Notes under the pieces: model-generated
Databases searched by the model: none
What the model was told of the DNA's origin: nothing
The model's input: only the letters and a program-made list of their open reading frames with translations
Position numbers and translations under genes: made by a program
Assembly (NCBI RefSeq): GCF_001494595.1
Contig: NZ_LN929907.1
Span: forward strand, 687,468 to 751,467
Length of the DNA stretch: 64,000 bases
Direction of reading: 5' to 3'
Source: Mycobacterium sp. M26
GTDB taxonomy: Bacteria; Actinomycetota; Actinomycetes; Mycobacteriales; Mycobacteriaceae
Shown: one piece after another, positions 1 through 9,262 of the stretch
Layout: every line of letters begins with the position of its first letter
Position numbering within the stretch: the stretch's first letter is position 1

Positions 1-1
1 T

Positions 2-646
2 GTCCGCCGGCGGCTGGTGGCCGAATCGATGCAGGCCGACGAGCGCAACAACCGGCATCTGTCGGAGCAGCTGCACGACGGACCGTTGCAGAACCTGCTG
101 GCCGCGCGGCTGGATCTCGAGGATCTGCGGGACCGCCCCACCGGCGAGGGATTCGATCGGGTGGATGCCGCGCTGCGCGAGACCGTCACTCTGCTGCGTA
201 ACACCGTCACGACGCTGCATCCGCAGGTGCTGGCCCAGGTGGGTCTGGGTCCGGCGCTGCGCGAGCTGGTGCGCCAGTACGAGCAGCGCTGGGATGTCAC
301 CTTTGACTGTGAGATCGACGAGGTCGGCAAGCCGCGGGCGCAGGCCTTGCTGTACCGGGCCGCCCGCGAACTTCTGTCCAACGCGCACAAGCACTCTCGT
401 GCCACCAGGGTGCAGGTTGATCTGCACAAGGTCGCCGGCGCGGTGGTGCTGCGGGTGGTCGATGACGGGGTGGGCTTCGACCCTGCGGTGCTGGACCGCA
501 AGGTCGCCGACGGCCACATCGGGCTGGCCTCGCTGGTGGTCGGTATCGAGGAGATGGGCGGTTCGGTCCGGTTCGCCCATACCTCCGGTGGCGGGGCGAC
601 GACGGTCGTCACGATGCCGGAGCAGGAGAACCCGCTAGCCTCCTAG
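2..646 (+). CDS. Sensor histidine kinase, NarX/LiaS type (5' end outside window)
   Basis: The reading frame is open from the first bases of the window, so only the C-terminal part of the protein is present. It contains a HisKA_3-type phosphoacceptor helix with the motif QLHDGPLQNLL; the histidine is codon 25 of the visible frame. A HATPase_c domain follows, with an N-box around LLSNAHKH and a G-box VVDDGVGFD. This architecture is typical of two-component kinases that pair with LuxR/NarL-type response regulators. The sensory part must lie upstream, and no partner regulator is visible here, so the signal cannot be inferred. The family call is secure. Confidence 0.88.
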   Translation, partial: VRRRLVAESMQADERNNRHLSEQLHDGPLQNLLAARLDLEDLRDRPTGEGFDRVDAALRETVTLLRNTVTTLHPQVLAQVGLGPALRELVRQYEQRWDVTFDCEIDEVGKPRAQALLYRAARELLSNAHKHSRATRVQVDLHKVAGAVVLRVVDDGVGFDPAVLDRKVADGHIGLASLVVGIEEMGGSVRFAHTSGGGATTVVTMPEQENPLAS

Positions 647-692
647 CGCCGAAACCGACAAACGGGCGCGAAAGTGCAAGTGTGCAGCGCCA

Positions 693-1169
693 TTACGTCG
701 ATCTCGACGGCGCGCCGAGGCTGACCGACGCCAGCTTGGCGCGGTCGTCGTCGGTGAACGGCACCGGGCCGTCGTCGCCGAGCAACACCAGCACCGTGTC
801 GCACACCCCGACACAGGTGCCGTCGATGAACAGCCCGGTGGACGCCACGAACGATGTCCGGCCGATCCGTCCGACCCCGGCACCGGTGCGCACCATGGCC
901 GGCCAGTGCGCCTCGGCCAGGAAGTGGACGGCGTTCTGTGACGTCACCAGCCGGAACTGGCGGGTGGTGACGTCATAGATATCGGGGAACAGCGAGCGGT
1001 TCATCGTCGCCCGCGCGTTCTCGTGCATCGACTCCAGTGCGAGGTTGTTGATGTGGCCGTTGGCGTCCATATCGCCGTAGCGGGCCGCCACCTCGTCGAC
1101 GACGGGATAGCTGTCCAGCTTGAGCCGGGCCGGGTCGGGCCGGTCGGCGATGGTTGTCCATTCGGTCAC
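693..1169 (-). CDS. Acyl-CoA thioesterase, hotdog fold
   Basis: This 158-residue protein carries the 4HBT/hotdog signature RYGDMDANGHINN near residues 30-42, in which the aspartate and the HINN segment form the usual thioesterase active-site region. Such enzymes hydrolyse acyl-CoA or acyl-ACP thioesters in the cytoplasm. The length fits a single-domain family member. The start is a GTG. It is convergent with the kinase upstream and divergent from the ABC importer, so it is probably transcribed alone. The substrate cannot be deduced. Confidence 0.75.
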   Translation of the reverse strand: MTEWTTIADRPDPARLKLDSYPVVDEVAARYGDMDANGHINNLALESMHENARATMNRSLFPDIYDVTTRQFRLVTSQNAVHFLAEAHWPAMVRTGAGVGRIGRTSFVASTGLFIDGTCVGVCDTVLVLLGDDGPVPFTDDDRAKLASVSLGAPSRST

Positions 1170-1262
1170 AAGGTCGGGAGCCTAGTCGGTGAGCTAGGAT
1201 GACTTTCACTCGCGCTGAGCCCAGCCATTCCTTTCCTGTGAAGACGCCGTCACAGTGTCCGG

Positions 1263-2122
1263 GTGTCTGTGTTCGTTGACGTGACCCCTGATGAGGGGGC
1301 CCGGCCGGCCGCTGCTGAACAGCAGTCCTCGGCCAGGTGGCGGGGTGTGGCCAAGCGGGCCGGGCTGCCACTGCTCTCGGTGCTGGTGTTCTTCCTGGTC
1401 TGGCAACTCGCCGCGGCCAGCGAGATCTGGAACCAGACGTTCGTCCCGTACCCCAGCACGGTGTGGCACGCCTTCATCGACGTCTCCACCACGCACGACG
1501 GCGTCCGGGGCTATGCGGGCTACCTGCTGTGGGAACACCTCTATATGACCCTGCGCCGGGTGTTCGTCGGCGTGGTCATCGGTGTCGCGGTCGGTGTCCT
1601 GCTCGGTCTGGCCATGGGCTCGATCCCGTGGGTGCGCAGTGTGCTCGAACCGTGGCTGACCTTCCTGCGGGCCCTGCCCCCACTGGCGTACTTCTTCCTG
1701 CTCGTCATCTGGCTCGGCATCGACGAGGCACCCAAGATCACTCTGCTGGCTCTGGCCGCGCTGCCGCCGGCCGCCGTCGCCACCACCGCGGCCGTGGTGG
1801 CCGTGCCGGTCAGCCTGGTCGAAGCCGCACGCGCGCTCGGTGCGTCACGACGTGATGTGGTGCGCGACATCGTCATTCCATCGGCGCTGCCCGAAACGTT
1901 CACCGGCATCCGCCTCGCGGTCGGCATGGCCTACTCGTCGGTGGTCGCCGCCGAGTTGTTCAACGGCATTCCCGGTATCGGCGGCCTGGTCAAGGACGCC
2001 AGCAATTACAACAACACTCCCGTGGTGCTCGTCGGCATCTTCGCCATCGGCATCTCGGGTCTGGTGATCGACGGTCTGCTGCGCTCGGTCGAGCGTCGTG
2101 CCGTCCCCTGGAGAGGAAAGGT

Positions 2123-2126
<4 letters not shown>
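1263..2126 (+). CDS. ABC importer permease, SsuC/TauC family
   Basis: The 287-residue protein has about six hydrophobic segments and the BPD_transp_1 permease fold. The cytoplasmic EAA-like loop reads EAARALGASRRDVVRDIVIPSALP near residues 188-211. This loop docks on the ATPase subunit encoded two genes downstream. It is the first gene of a three-gene operon (permease, binding protein, ATPase), and its stop overlaps the next start by 4 bp. The family imports sulfonates, taurine, nitrate or related small anions. The sequence alone does not say which. The GTG start gives a plausible soluble N-terminus before the first membrane span. Confidence 0.85.
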
Positions 2127-3140
<1,014 letters not shown>

Positions 3141-3157
<17 letters not shown>

Positions 3158-3965
3158 GACGGTGGCCGGCGCCCGGGCGCCGGCCTCGTCGGCCTCCCAC
3201 ACCGACGGCGGTATCCACATCAGCGACGTCAAGCACCGCTATGGGACGACGACGGCGCTGGGTCCGATCAACCTCGACGTCGAACCGGGTTCGTTCCTGG
3301 TTCTGGTCGGCGCGTCGGGCTGCGGCAAGAGCACGCTGCTGCGGCTGATCGCCGGCTTCGAATCACCCAGCGAGGGCGAGCTGACGGTCTCGGGCCGCCA
3401 GCCGGTGCCCGGCAAGACCGCGGGTGTGGTGTTCCAGCAGCCCCGGCTGTTCCCGTGGCGCACCGTCGGCGGCAATATCGAACTCGCGCTGAAGTATTCG
3501 GGCACCCCGCGGGAACGCCGCGCCCAGCGGCGCGACGAGCTGCTGCACCGGGTGGGACTGGAAGCCATCGGCGGCCGCAAGATCTGGGAGATCAGCGGCG
3601 GTCAGCAGCAGCGGGTGGCGATCGCCCGGGCGCTGGCCTCCGAGCGGCCCGAGACGTCGCTGCTGCTGCTGGATGAGCCGTTCGCGGCGCTGGATGCCCT
3701 GACCCGCGAACGTCTTCAGGAGGACGTCCGTCAGGTCAGCGCGGAGTCGGGGCGCACCACGGTGTTCGTCACCCACAGCGCTGACGAGGCGGCCTTCCTG
3801 GGATCCCGGATCGTGGTGCTGACCCGCCGCCCGGGCCAGGTGGCGCTGGACCTTCCGGTCGACCTCCCGCGCAGCGGTGTCGATCCCGATGAACTGCGCC
3901 GCTCGCCGGAGTACACCAGGTTGCGTTCCGAGGTCGGCCGGGCCGTGAAAGCGGCTGCCGCTTAG
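3141..3965 (+). CDS. ABC importer ATPase, SsuB/TauB family
   Basis: A 274-residue nucleotide-binding subunit. It shows Walker A GASGCGKST, the Q-loop region VVFQQPRLFPWRT, the ABC signature SGGQQQR, Walker B LLLLDEPFAALD and the switch histidine in FVTHSADEA. PRLFPW is characteristic of the sulfonate/taurine/nitrate ATPase group. It ends the three-gene importer operon, and its stop overlaps the stop of the convergent LtrA-family gene by 4 bp, leaving no room for an intergenic terminator. The family assignment is secure; the substrate is inferred only from the family. Confidence 0.9.
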
Positions 3966-5101
3966 GTCTTTTGGGCCGCGTGGCGCCAGCTGACCAGGCC
4001 AGCGGCGGCCACCATGACGGTGGCTGCGCCGGCAGGCGGATAGGGCAGCAGAGCCGAAGCGACCATCGCGGCGGCCAGCACCACGGTGCCGACCGCCTGG
4101 ACAGCATCGCCGCGCACCGCATCGAGCACCAGCCAGGTGGCGACGATGAACACCGCCAGCGGGATCGTCAAGGTCAGCCCGGCGATGCCGTGCGGCAGAT
4201 GGCTTTCGCCGAGGTGTTCGGCCACGGCGACTTCCACCCCCGCGGAGAACGCGGCCGCCGAGGCGAAGATGAAGTAGTGCAGGTAGCCCCAGAAGAACGC
4301 CCTGCGGAACGTCATCAACTGATCGTGCTGGGGACGGTCGAAGTAGATCCACCACATGGCCGCCACGATGATCAGCGAGCAGGTGGCACAGGCGATCAAA
4401 CCAGTCCGTGCCTCGGTGTCCGAGAGGCTGCCGATGATCGAATTCGCGCTCGCGAGAATGGATTCGCCAAGCACGATCAGGGTGAACAGGCCGTACCGCT
4501 CGGCGATGTGGTGATGGTGGAACGCCGTCGGCCGGTGTCGTTCGGCGATCGGGGACACCGACAGGTCCACGACTGCCAGAACCGGGAACAGCCACACCGG
4601 GCCACCGACGACCGCCCACGTCACCCACAGCGACTGGACCACGACGATCCCGACGGCGTAGCGCACGCAGGTGCCGCGGTACTCCGGATCGCTGATGGCC
4701 GCACGCGTCCACTGGGCCGCCGCCGCCACCCGCATGATGACGTAGCCGACCACGATGGCCCGAAAGTCGTTGTCCAGCATGGCTCGTTGCGCGCCGGCGG
4801 CAATCGTCAGCGCCCCGGCCATCTGGACGAAGGTGGCCAGCCGGTACAGCCAGTCATCGGTGTCGAAGGCGCTGGAGAACCAGGTGAAGTTCAGCCAGGC
4901 GTTGAAGATCGCGAAGAAGACCATCGCGTAGGCGGCCAGGCCGTGGCCGAAGTGCTGGTCTTCCCACAGATGGTGCAGGGCACCGGAGGCTTGCGACACG
5001 GCGACGACGAACACCAGATCGAACAGCAGCTCCAGGCTGCTGGCCGTGCGGTGTGGTTCGTGGGGGTCGCGGGCGAGCATGGCCCGCAAGCCGGCCGTCA
5101 A
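3962..5101 (-). CDS. ltrA: Low temperature requirement protein A (LtrA) family membrane protein
   Basis: A 379-residue polytopic membrane protein. The N-terminal segment ASSLELLFDLVFVVAVSQ is the hallmark of the LtrA family, and the remainder is a series of hydrophobic helices with FTWFSSAFDTDDWLYRL and FHHHHIAERYGLFTLIVLGES motifs. The family was named for a Listeria gene needed for growth in the cold; its biochemical role is unknown. The longest frame starts at a TTG at 5101 without a clear ribosome site, and an ATG seven codons downstream is an alternative. It lies 30 bp downstream of a 36-codon ORF on the same strand and probably shares its promoter. Confidence 0.82.
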   Translation of the reverse strand: MTAGLRAMLARDPHEPHRTASSLELLFDLVFVVAVSQASGALHHLWEDQHFGHGLAAYAMVFFAIFNAWLNFTWFSSAFDTDDWLYRLATFVQMAGALTIAAGAQRAMLDNDFRAIVVGYVIMRVAAAAQWTRAAISDPEYRGTCVRYAVGIVVVQSLWVTWAVVGGPVWLFPVLAVVDLSVSPIAERHRPTAFHHHHIAERYGLFTLIVLGESILASANSIIGSLSDTEARTGLIACATCSLIIVAAMWWIYFDRPQHDQLMTFRRAFFWGYLHYFIFASAAAFSAGVEVAVAEHLGESHLPHGIAGLTLTIPLAVFIVATWLVLDAVRGDAVQAVGTVVLAAAMVASALLPYPPAGAATVMVAAAGLVSWRHAAQKT

Positions 5102-5131
5102 CGGAGGCGGCGGGAGATCAGGAAGATGTGG

Positions 5132-5242
5132 TTAAACCGGGGGGTAAGCCGGCGGTGGGTAGACGCCGCGCAGCGCCCAGGGCAGCCAGCTGAAGAAGTA
5201 CTCGATCTCATCGCTGGCGTCGTAATCCGGATTCGGATCCAT
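5132..5242 (-). CDS. Small protein of 36 residues, aromatic and proline-rich
   Basis: The ATG at 5242 is preceded by AAGGA with a 7-nt gap, a good ribosome site. Two in-frame ATGs further upstream (5263, 5260) lack one. The peptide begins MDPNPDYDASDEIEYFF and ends GVYPPPAYPPV: an acidic N-terminus, a central aromatic stretch FFSWLPWALRGVY and a proline/tyrosine tail. I do not recognise the family. It sits between a divergent TetR gene and the LtrA-family gene downstream on its own strand, so a shared TetR-controlled transcript is plausible. The composition is unlike a random high-GC frame, but expression is not shown. Confidence 0.6.
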   Translation of the reverse strand: MDPNPDYDASDEIEYFFSWLPWALRGVYPPPAYPPV

Positions 5243-5357
5243 GAGGTAATCCTTCCGCATCATGACCGCTGTCGCACGCGACAGGGTGCCTCGCCCTGTG
5301 ACCGGCAGTCTAACCCGGCGGCCCGGGCTGCAACACCGATCAGGGTCATTGCCTAAA

Positions 5358-5376
5358 CTATCCAACCAGTTGATAG
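5358..5376. promoter_or_regulatory. Quasi-palindrome, likely TetR operator
   Basis: CTATCCAACCAGTTGATAG contains the perfect core CAAC-CA-GTTG (5363-5372), flanked by CTAT and ATAG arms with one extra base on the left. It lies in the 173-bp region between the divergent 36-codon ORF and the TetR gene, 39 bp before the TetR start. Autoregulation by the adjacent TetR protein is the simplest reading. Confidence 0.55.
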
Positions 5377-5415
5377 ATAGCCGGCTCCGGTCGGAGTAGG
5401 ACGAGCGAGGACACC

Positions 5416-6075
5416 ATGCCACCCGAGAACGGGATGACCCGCCGCGAAGAGCTGCTGGCCGTCGCCACCAAGCTGTTCGCCGCCCGCGGCTATCACGGCA
5501 CCCGGATGGATGACGTCGCCGACGTCGTCGGCCTGAACAAGGCGACGGTCTACCACTATTACGCCAGCAAGTCGCTGATCCTGTTCGACATCTATCAGCG
5601 GGCCGCCCAGCGCACGCTGGCCGCCGTCCACGATGATCCGTCCTGGACCGCGCGCGAGGCGCTCTACCAGTACACAGTGCGGCTGCTCACGAATATCGCC
5701 AAGGATCCCGAGGGTGCGGCCGTCTACTTCCAGGAGCAGCCCTACATCTCCGAGTGGTTCACCGAGGAGCAGGTGGCCGAAGTCCGCGAGAAGGAGACCC
5801 AGGTCTACGAGCACGTCGCCGGGCTGATCGAGCGCGGGATCGCCAGTGGCGAGTTCTACGAGTGCGACTCGCACGTGGTGGCCCTTGGCTATATCGGTAT
5901 GACCCTGGGTGCCTACCGCTGGCTGCGGCCTGACGGCCGGCGCAGTGCGCAGGAGATTGCCGCCGAATTCAGCACCGCACTGCTGCGGGGCCTGATCAAG
6001 GACGACAAGACCCGCGTCGAGTCACCGCTGGGTGCCGCCGAGAACCACGTCACAGCGGGTAAGGCGCACGCCTAG
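5416..6075 (+). CDS. TetR/AcrR family transcriptional regulator
   Basis: A 219-residue one-component regulator. The N-terminal helix-turn-helix covers about residues 9-55 (REELLAVATKLFAARGYHG, then MDDVADVVGLNKATVYHYYASK), followed by an all-helical ligand domain of normal length. The start is supported by GAGGA 5 nt upstream. It is divergent from the small ORF/ltrA unit and precedes the SRPBCC gene. By position it corresponds to Rv0158 of M. tuberculosis, from memory. A quasi-palindrome in the divergent region is the likely binding site. Its ligand is unknown. Confidence 0.87.
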   Translation: MPPENGMTRREELLAVATKLFAARGYHGTRMDDVADVVGLNKATVYHYYASKSLILFDIYQRAAQRTLAAVHDDPSWTAREALYQYTVRLLTNIAKDPEGAAVYFQEQPYISEWFTEEQVAEVREKETQVYEHVAGLIERGIASGEFYECDSHVVALGYIGMTLGAYRWLRPDGRRSAQEIAAEFSTALLRGLIKDDKTRVESPLGAAENHVTAGKAHA

Positions 6076-6106
6076 GGCGGCCTGCCGGGCTGGATATGAT
6101 CGGCCG

Positions 6107-6547
6107 ATGCCGCTCGTCTCCAAAACTCTTGAGGTCAACGCCGACGCCGCCTCGATCCTGGGCATCGTGGCCGACTTCGAGGCCTATCCGCAGTGGAACG
6201 ACGAGGTCAAGGCCGTCTACATCCTGGCCCGCTATGACGACGGCCGGCCCAGTCAGCTGCGCATCGACACTGTCATCCAGGGCCACGAGAGCACCTTCAT
6301 CCAGGCCGTCTACTACCCCGGTGAGGGGCAGATCCAGACCGTCCTGCAACAGGGCGATGTCTTCACCAAGCAGGATCAGCTGTTCTCGGTGGTGGCGATG
6401 GGACCCTCCAGCCTGCTGACCGTCGACCTCGAGGTCGAGACGTCGATGGCGGTGCCCGCCATGATGGTCAAGAAGCTCACCAACGACGTGCTCGAGCACC
6501 TGGCCGCCAACCTGAAGACCCGCGCCGAGCACCTCGCCGCCAGCTGA
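6107..6547 (+). CDS. SRPBCC/polyketide cyclase-like protein, Rv0164 (TB18.5) homologue
   Basis: A 146-residue protein starting at the ATG MPLVSKTLEVNADAAS. It shows the START/SRPBCC pattern: an initial beta strand, then the helix ILGIVADFEAYPQWNDEVK, an antiparallel sheet (ARYDDGRPSQLRIDTV, FIQAVYYPGEGQIQTV) and the long C-terminal helix KLTNDVLEHLAANLKTRAEHL. Sequence and position beside mce1R match the M. tuberculosis T-cell antigen Rv0164/TB18.5 as I recall it. The fold binds hydrophobic ligands and its position next to the mce1 locus hints at lipids, but no activity is known to me. An upstream in-frame extension to 6032 overlaps the TetR gene and is unlikely. Confidence 0.83.
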   Translation: MPLVSKTLEVNADAASILGIVADFEAYPQWNDEVKAVYILARYDDGRPSQLRIDTVIQGHESTFIQAVYYPGEGQIQTVLQQGDVFTKQDQLFSVVAMGPSSLLTVDLEVETSMAVPAMMVKKLTNDVLEHLAANLKTRAEHLAAS

Positions 6548-6551
6548 GCCC

Positions 6552-7244
6552 TCAGCGCCAGATACCGCTGCTCTCGAGCTGGTCCATCAGCCGGGTGGCG
6601 CCGTCGCTGAACTCCTCTTCGACGGTCCGCAGCAGGATCTCGCTGTCGTGGTTGCGCAGTGCCTCGATCATCTGACGGTGGTTGTCCACCGCCGACGTGC
6701 CCCACGACATGTCCGTCACATAGATCAGTGGTGGCATGTAGCGCGCGACATGCAGCAGGAACCAGGACAGCTTGAAACGTCCGGTGGCCCGGTTGAACAA
6801 CCGGTGGAAGCTGAACTCGGCAGCGGTGGTGGCGTCAGGATCGCAGTTGAGTACGGCGCGGGCCAGGGCCTCGTTGGCCGCTTCGAGCTCGTCGATCTGC
6901 GCGTCGGTGATGCGGTCGACGGCTGAGGCGGCGAGTTCCTTGGCCATGGTGGCCTGCAGCCAGTAGATGTCGGCGATGTCCTGCCGGGTCAGCGGCAGCA
7001 CCACGTAGCCGCGGCGGGGTTCCAGCTGCACCATGCCCTCACCGCGCAGGGTCAGCAACGCCTCCCGAACCGGGGTGATGCTGACACCGAGTTGGGCGGC
7101 GGTGTCGTCGAGCCGGATGAAGGTTCCGGGCCGCAGATTGCCGGTCATGATGGCGTCGCGCAGGTGCTGGGCGACCTCGTCGGCGAGCTGGGAACGGCGA
7201 CGTCGCGGGGGGTTCGCCGGCCGTGCCGAGGTCGGTGCGTTCAC
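6552..7244 (-). CDS. mce1R: GntR/FadR-family repressor of the mce1 operon
   Basis: A 230-residue regulator with an N-terminal winged helix (LADEVAQHLRDAIMTGNLRPG, then LDDTAAQLGVSITPVREALLTLRGEGMV) and an FCD ligand domain (TMAKELAASAVDRI, FSFHRLFNRATG with metal/ligand histidines). It is divergent from fadD5 and the mce1 operon, exactly where mce1R (Rv0165c) lies in M. tuberculosis; there Mce1R represses the mce1 genes. The start chosen is the GTG at 7244, preceded by GGAGG with a short 4-nt gap. The frame stays open far upstream through the antisense of fadD5, but that extension is not coding. Confidence 0.88.
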   Translation of the reverse strand: MNAPTSARPANPPRRRRSQLADEVAQHLRDAIMTGNLRPGTFIRLDDTAAQLGVSITPVREALLTLRGEGMVQLEPRRGYVVLPLTRQDIADIYWLQATMAKELAASAVDRITDAQIDELEAANEALARAVLNCDPDATTAAEFSFHRLFNRATGRFKLSWFLLHVARYMPPLIYVTDMSWGTSAVDNHRQMIEALRNHDSEILLRTVEEEFSDGATRLMDQLESSGIWR

Positions 7245-7305
7245 GTGACCTCCGAGGACTTGTGTGGGCGGCGAGTAAGCAATAGTGTGACGCGGGCGAC
7301 ACCAG

Positions 7306-7317
7306 ATTTGATCAAAT
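7306..7317. promoter_or_regulatory. Palindrome in the mce1R-fadD5 divergent region
   Basis: ATTTGATCAAAT is a perfect 12-bp palindrome, AT-rich against the GC-rich background. It lies 62 bp outside the mce1R start and 75 bp before the fadD5 start. GntR/FadR regulators bind short dyads of this kind, so it is a candidate Mce1R operator. Binding is inferred. Confidence 0.5.
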
Positions 7318-7391
7318 ATAACGGCGATCGCGCACCTCGGTGCGGCGTTCACGCAACGTTCACGGCAGGCGAAACCGAACAGGGGGACGAG

Positions 7392-9029
7392 GTGACCACA
7401 CAGTTGACCAATTCCACCGAACAGGCGACCGAACAGCCGTATCTGGCGCGCCGCCAGAACTGGACCAACCAGCTGGCGCGACACGCCCTCATGCAGCCCG
7501 ACGCCGCCGCGATCCGCTTCATGGGCAAGACCACCACGTGGGCCCAGTTCGACCAGCGCGTCACCGCGCTGGCCGGTGCGCTCAGCCGGCGCGGAGTCCG
7601 GTTCGGTGATCGCGTCATGATCCTGATGCTCAACCGGCCCGAGTTCGTCGAGGCGACCCTGGCCGCAAACCAGCTCGGTGCCATCGCGGTACCGGTCAAC
7701 TTCCGGCTGACCCCGCCCGAACTGGCGTTCCTGGTGCAGGACTGCGAGGCCGCCGTCGTGGTGACCGAGCCGGTGCTGGCCGATGTCGCCAAGGCCGTGC
7801 GTGACCTCGCACCGGCGCTGACCACCGTGATCGTGGCCGGGGCGGGCACCGACGCCGACGTGCTCGGCTACGAGGACCTGGTCACCGAAGCGGGGGATCC
7901 ACCCGCACCGGTCGACATCCCCAATGACCACGCCGCCCTGATCATGTACACCTCGGGTACCACCGGACGCCCCAAGGGCGCGGTGCTCACCCACACCAAC
8001 CTCGCCGGCCAGGCGATGACCTCGATGTACACCACCGGGCCCGATATCAACCATGACGTCGGCTTCATCGGCGTTCCGCTGTTCCACATCGCCGGGATCG
8101 GCAACATGCTGGGCGGCCTGCTGCTGGGCACCCCGACGGTCATTCACCCGCTGGGCGGATTCGATCCCGGTGAGCTGCTCGACGTCCTGGAAGCCGAGAA
8201 GGTCACCGGCATCTTCCTGGTACCGGCCCAGTGGCAGGCGGTGTGCGCCGCGCAGCAGGCCAAGCCACGCGACGTCCGGCTGCGGGCACTGTCGTGGGGC
8301 GCCGCCCCCGCCTCCGACACGCTGTTGCGGCAGATGGCCGAAACGTTCCCCGACAGCAAGATCCTGGCCGCGTTCGGCCAGACCGAGATGTCTCCGGTGA
8401 CCTGCATGCTGCTCGGCGACGACGCGATCCGGAAGCTGGGTTCGGTGGGCAAGGTCATCCCGACCGTCGCCGCCCGGGTGGTCGACGAGGATATGAACGA
8501 CGTGCCGGTCGGCGAGGTCGGGGAGATCGTCTACCGGGCGCCCACGCTGATGGCCGGTTACTGGAACAACCCGCAGGCGACCGCAGAGGCGTTCGCCGGA
8601 GGCTGGTTCCATTCCGGCGATCTGGTCCGGATGGACGACGAGGGCTATGTCTGGGTGGTCGACCGCAAGAAGGACATGATCATCTCCGGCGGTGAGAACA
8701 TCTACTGCGCCGAAGTGGAGAACGCCCTGGCGGCCCATCCGGCCATCGTGGAAGTGGCCGTCATCGGCCGGCCGCACCCCAAGTGGGGTGAGGTTCCGGT
8801 CGCGGTCGCGGCGATCTCCGCAGCCGAGCTTGCCCTGGCCGATCTCGATGACTTCCTGAATGAACGACTCGCGCGCTACAAGCACCCCAAGGCGATTGAA
8901 ATCGTCGATGCGCTGCCACGGAATCCGGCCGGTAAGGTACTCAAGACCGAGCTGCGAATCCGCTTCGGCGCCACCGCCGATGCCGACGGTGCTGGCGAAA
9001 CAGGTTCGGATACAGCAAATCCCGGCTGA
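7392..9029 (+). CDS. fadD5: Fatty acyl-CoA/AMP synthetase FadD5
   Basis: A 545-residue ANL-superfamily enzyme that activates fatty acids via an acyl-adenylate to acyl-CoA. Visible motifs are the P-loop LIMYTSGTTGRPKGAV, the adenine region AFGQTEMSP, the hinge DRKKDMIISGGENI and the C-terminal catalytic lysine in NPAGKVLKTELR. It is the first gene of the mce1 operon, as Rv0166 is in M. tuberculosis, where FadD5 is linked to reuse of mycolic or fatty acids. The GTG start is chosen for the GGGGGACGAG ribosome site; the frame remains open upstream, but that part overlaps mce1R on the other strand. Confidence 0.93.
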   Translation: MTTQLTNSTEQATEQPYLARRQNWTNQLARHALMQPDAAAIRFMGKTTTWAQFDQRVTALAGALSRRGVRFGDRVMILMLNRPEFVEATLAANQLGAIAVPVNFRLTPPELAFLVQDCEAAVVVTEPVLADVAKAVRDLAPALTTVIVAGAGTDADVLGYEDLVTEAGDPPAPVDIPNDHAALIMYTSGTTGRPKGAVLTHTNLAGQAMTSMYTTGPDINHDVGFIGVPLFHIAGIGNMLGGLLLGTPTVIHPLGGFDPGELLDVLEAEKVTGIFLVPAQWQAVCAAQQAKPRDVRLRALSWGAAPASDTLLRQMAETFPDSKILAAFGQTEMSPVTCMLLGDDAIRKLGSVGKVIPTVAARVVDEDMNDVPVGEVGEIVYRAPTLMAGYWNNPQATAEAFAGGWFHSGDLVRMDDEGYVWVVDRKKDMIISGGENIYCAEVENALAAHPAIVEVAVIGRPHPKWGEVPVAVAAISAAELALADLDDFLNERLARYKHPKAIEIVDALPRNPAGKVLKTELRIRFGATADADGAGETGSDTANPG

Positions 9030-9262
9030 CCCGCGGCACGTTTACCCATGCGAAAGATTCCGAGAAATGACGATGGAGGGCTAATAGTGCAGATGCGGTG
9101 CACGGCCCGTATTTCATCGGGTACATTCCTGTGGTCCGCCTTACTACCCATCGGTAAGGAGACGCCGGTCACAGGTTGCGGGTCGGGGCGAGGAGGGTTT
9201 GTGCCAGGCATGCTGCCGTTGTGCCGCGACGACGAACCTGTTGTCGCTGAGCGGGTCTCCCG
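9030..9262 (+). other. Non-coding gap between fadD5 and yrbE1A
   Basis: This 233-bp interval has no convincing ORF, in contrast to the stop-start overlaps among most later genes of the operon. It could hold an internal promoter for the yrbE/mce genes or a processing site. I see no clear dyad or hairpin in it. Confidence 0.4.

Noticed and set aside
7245..8885. Minus-strand frame continuous with mce1R, open for over 500 further codons
   Set aside because: It runs antisense to the well-supported fadD5 coding sequence and contains no domain pattern; high-GC shadow frame. The regulator begins at the GTG at 7244.
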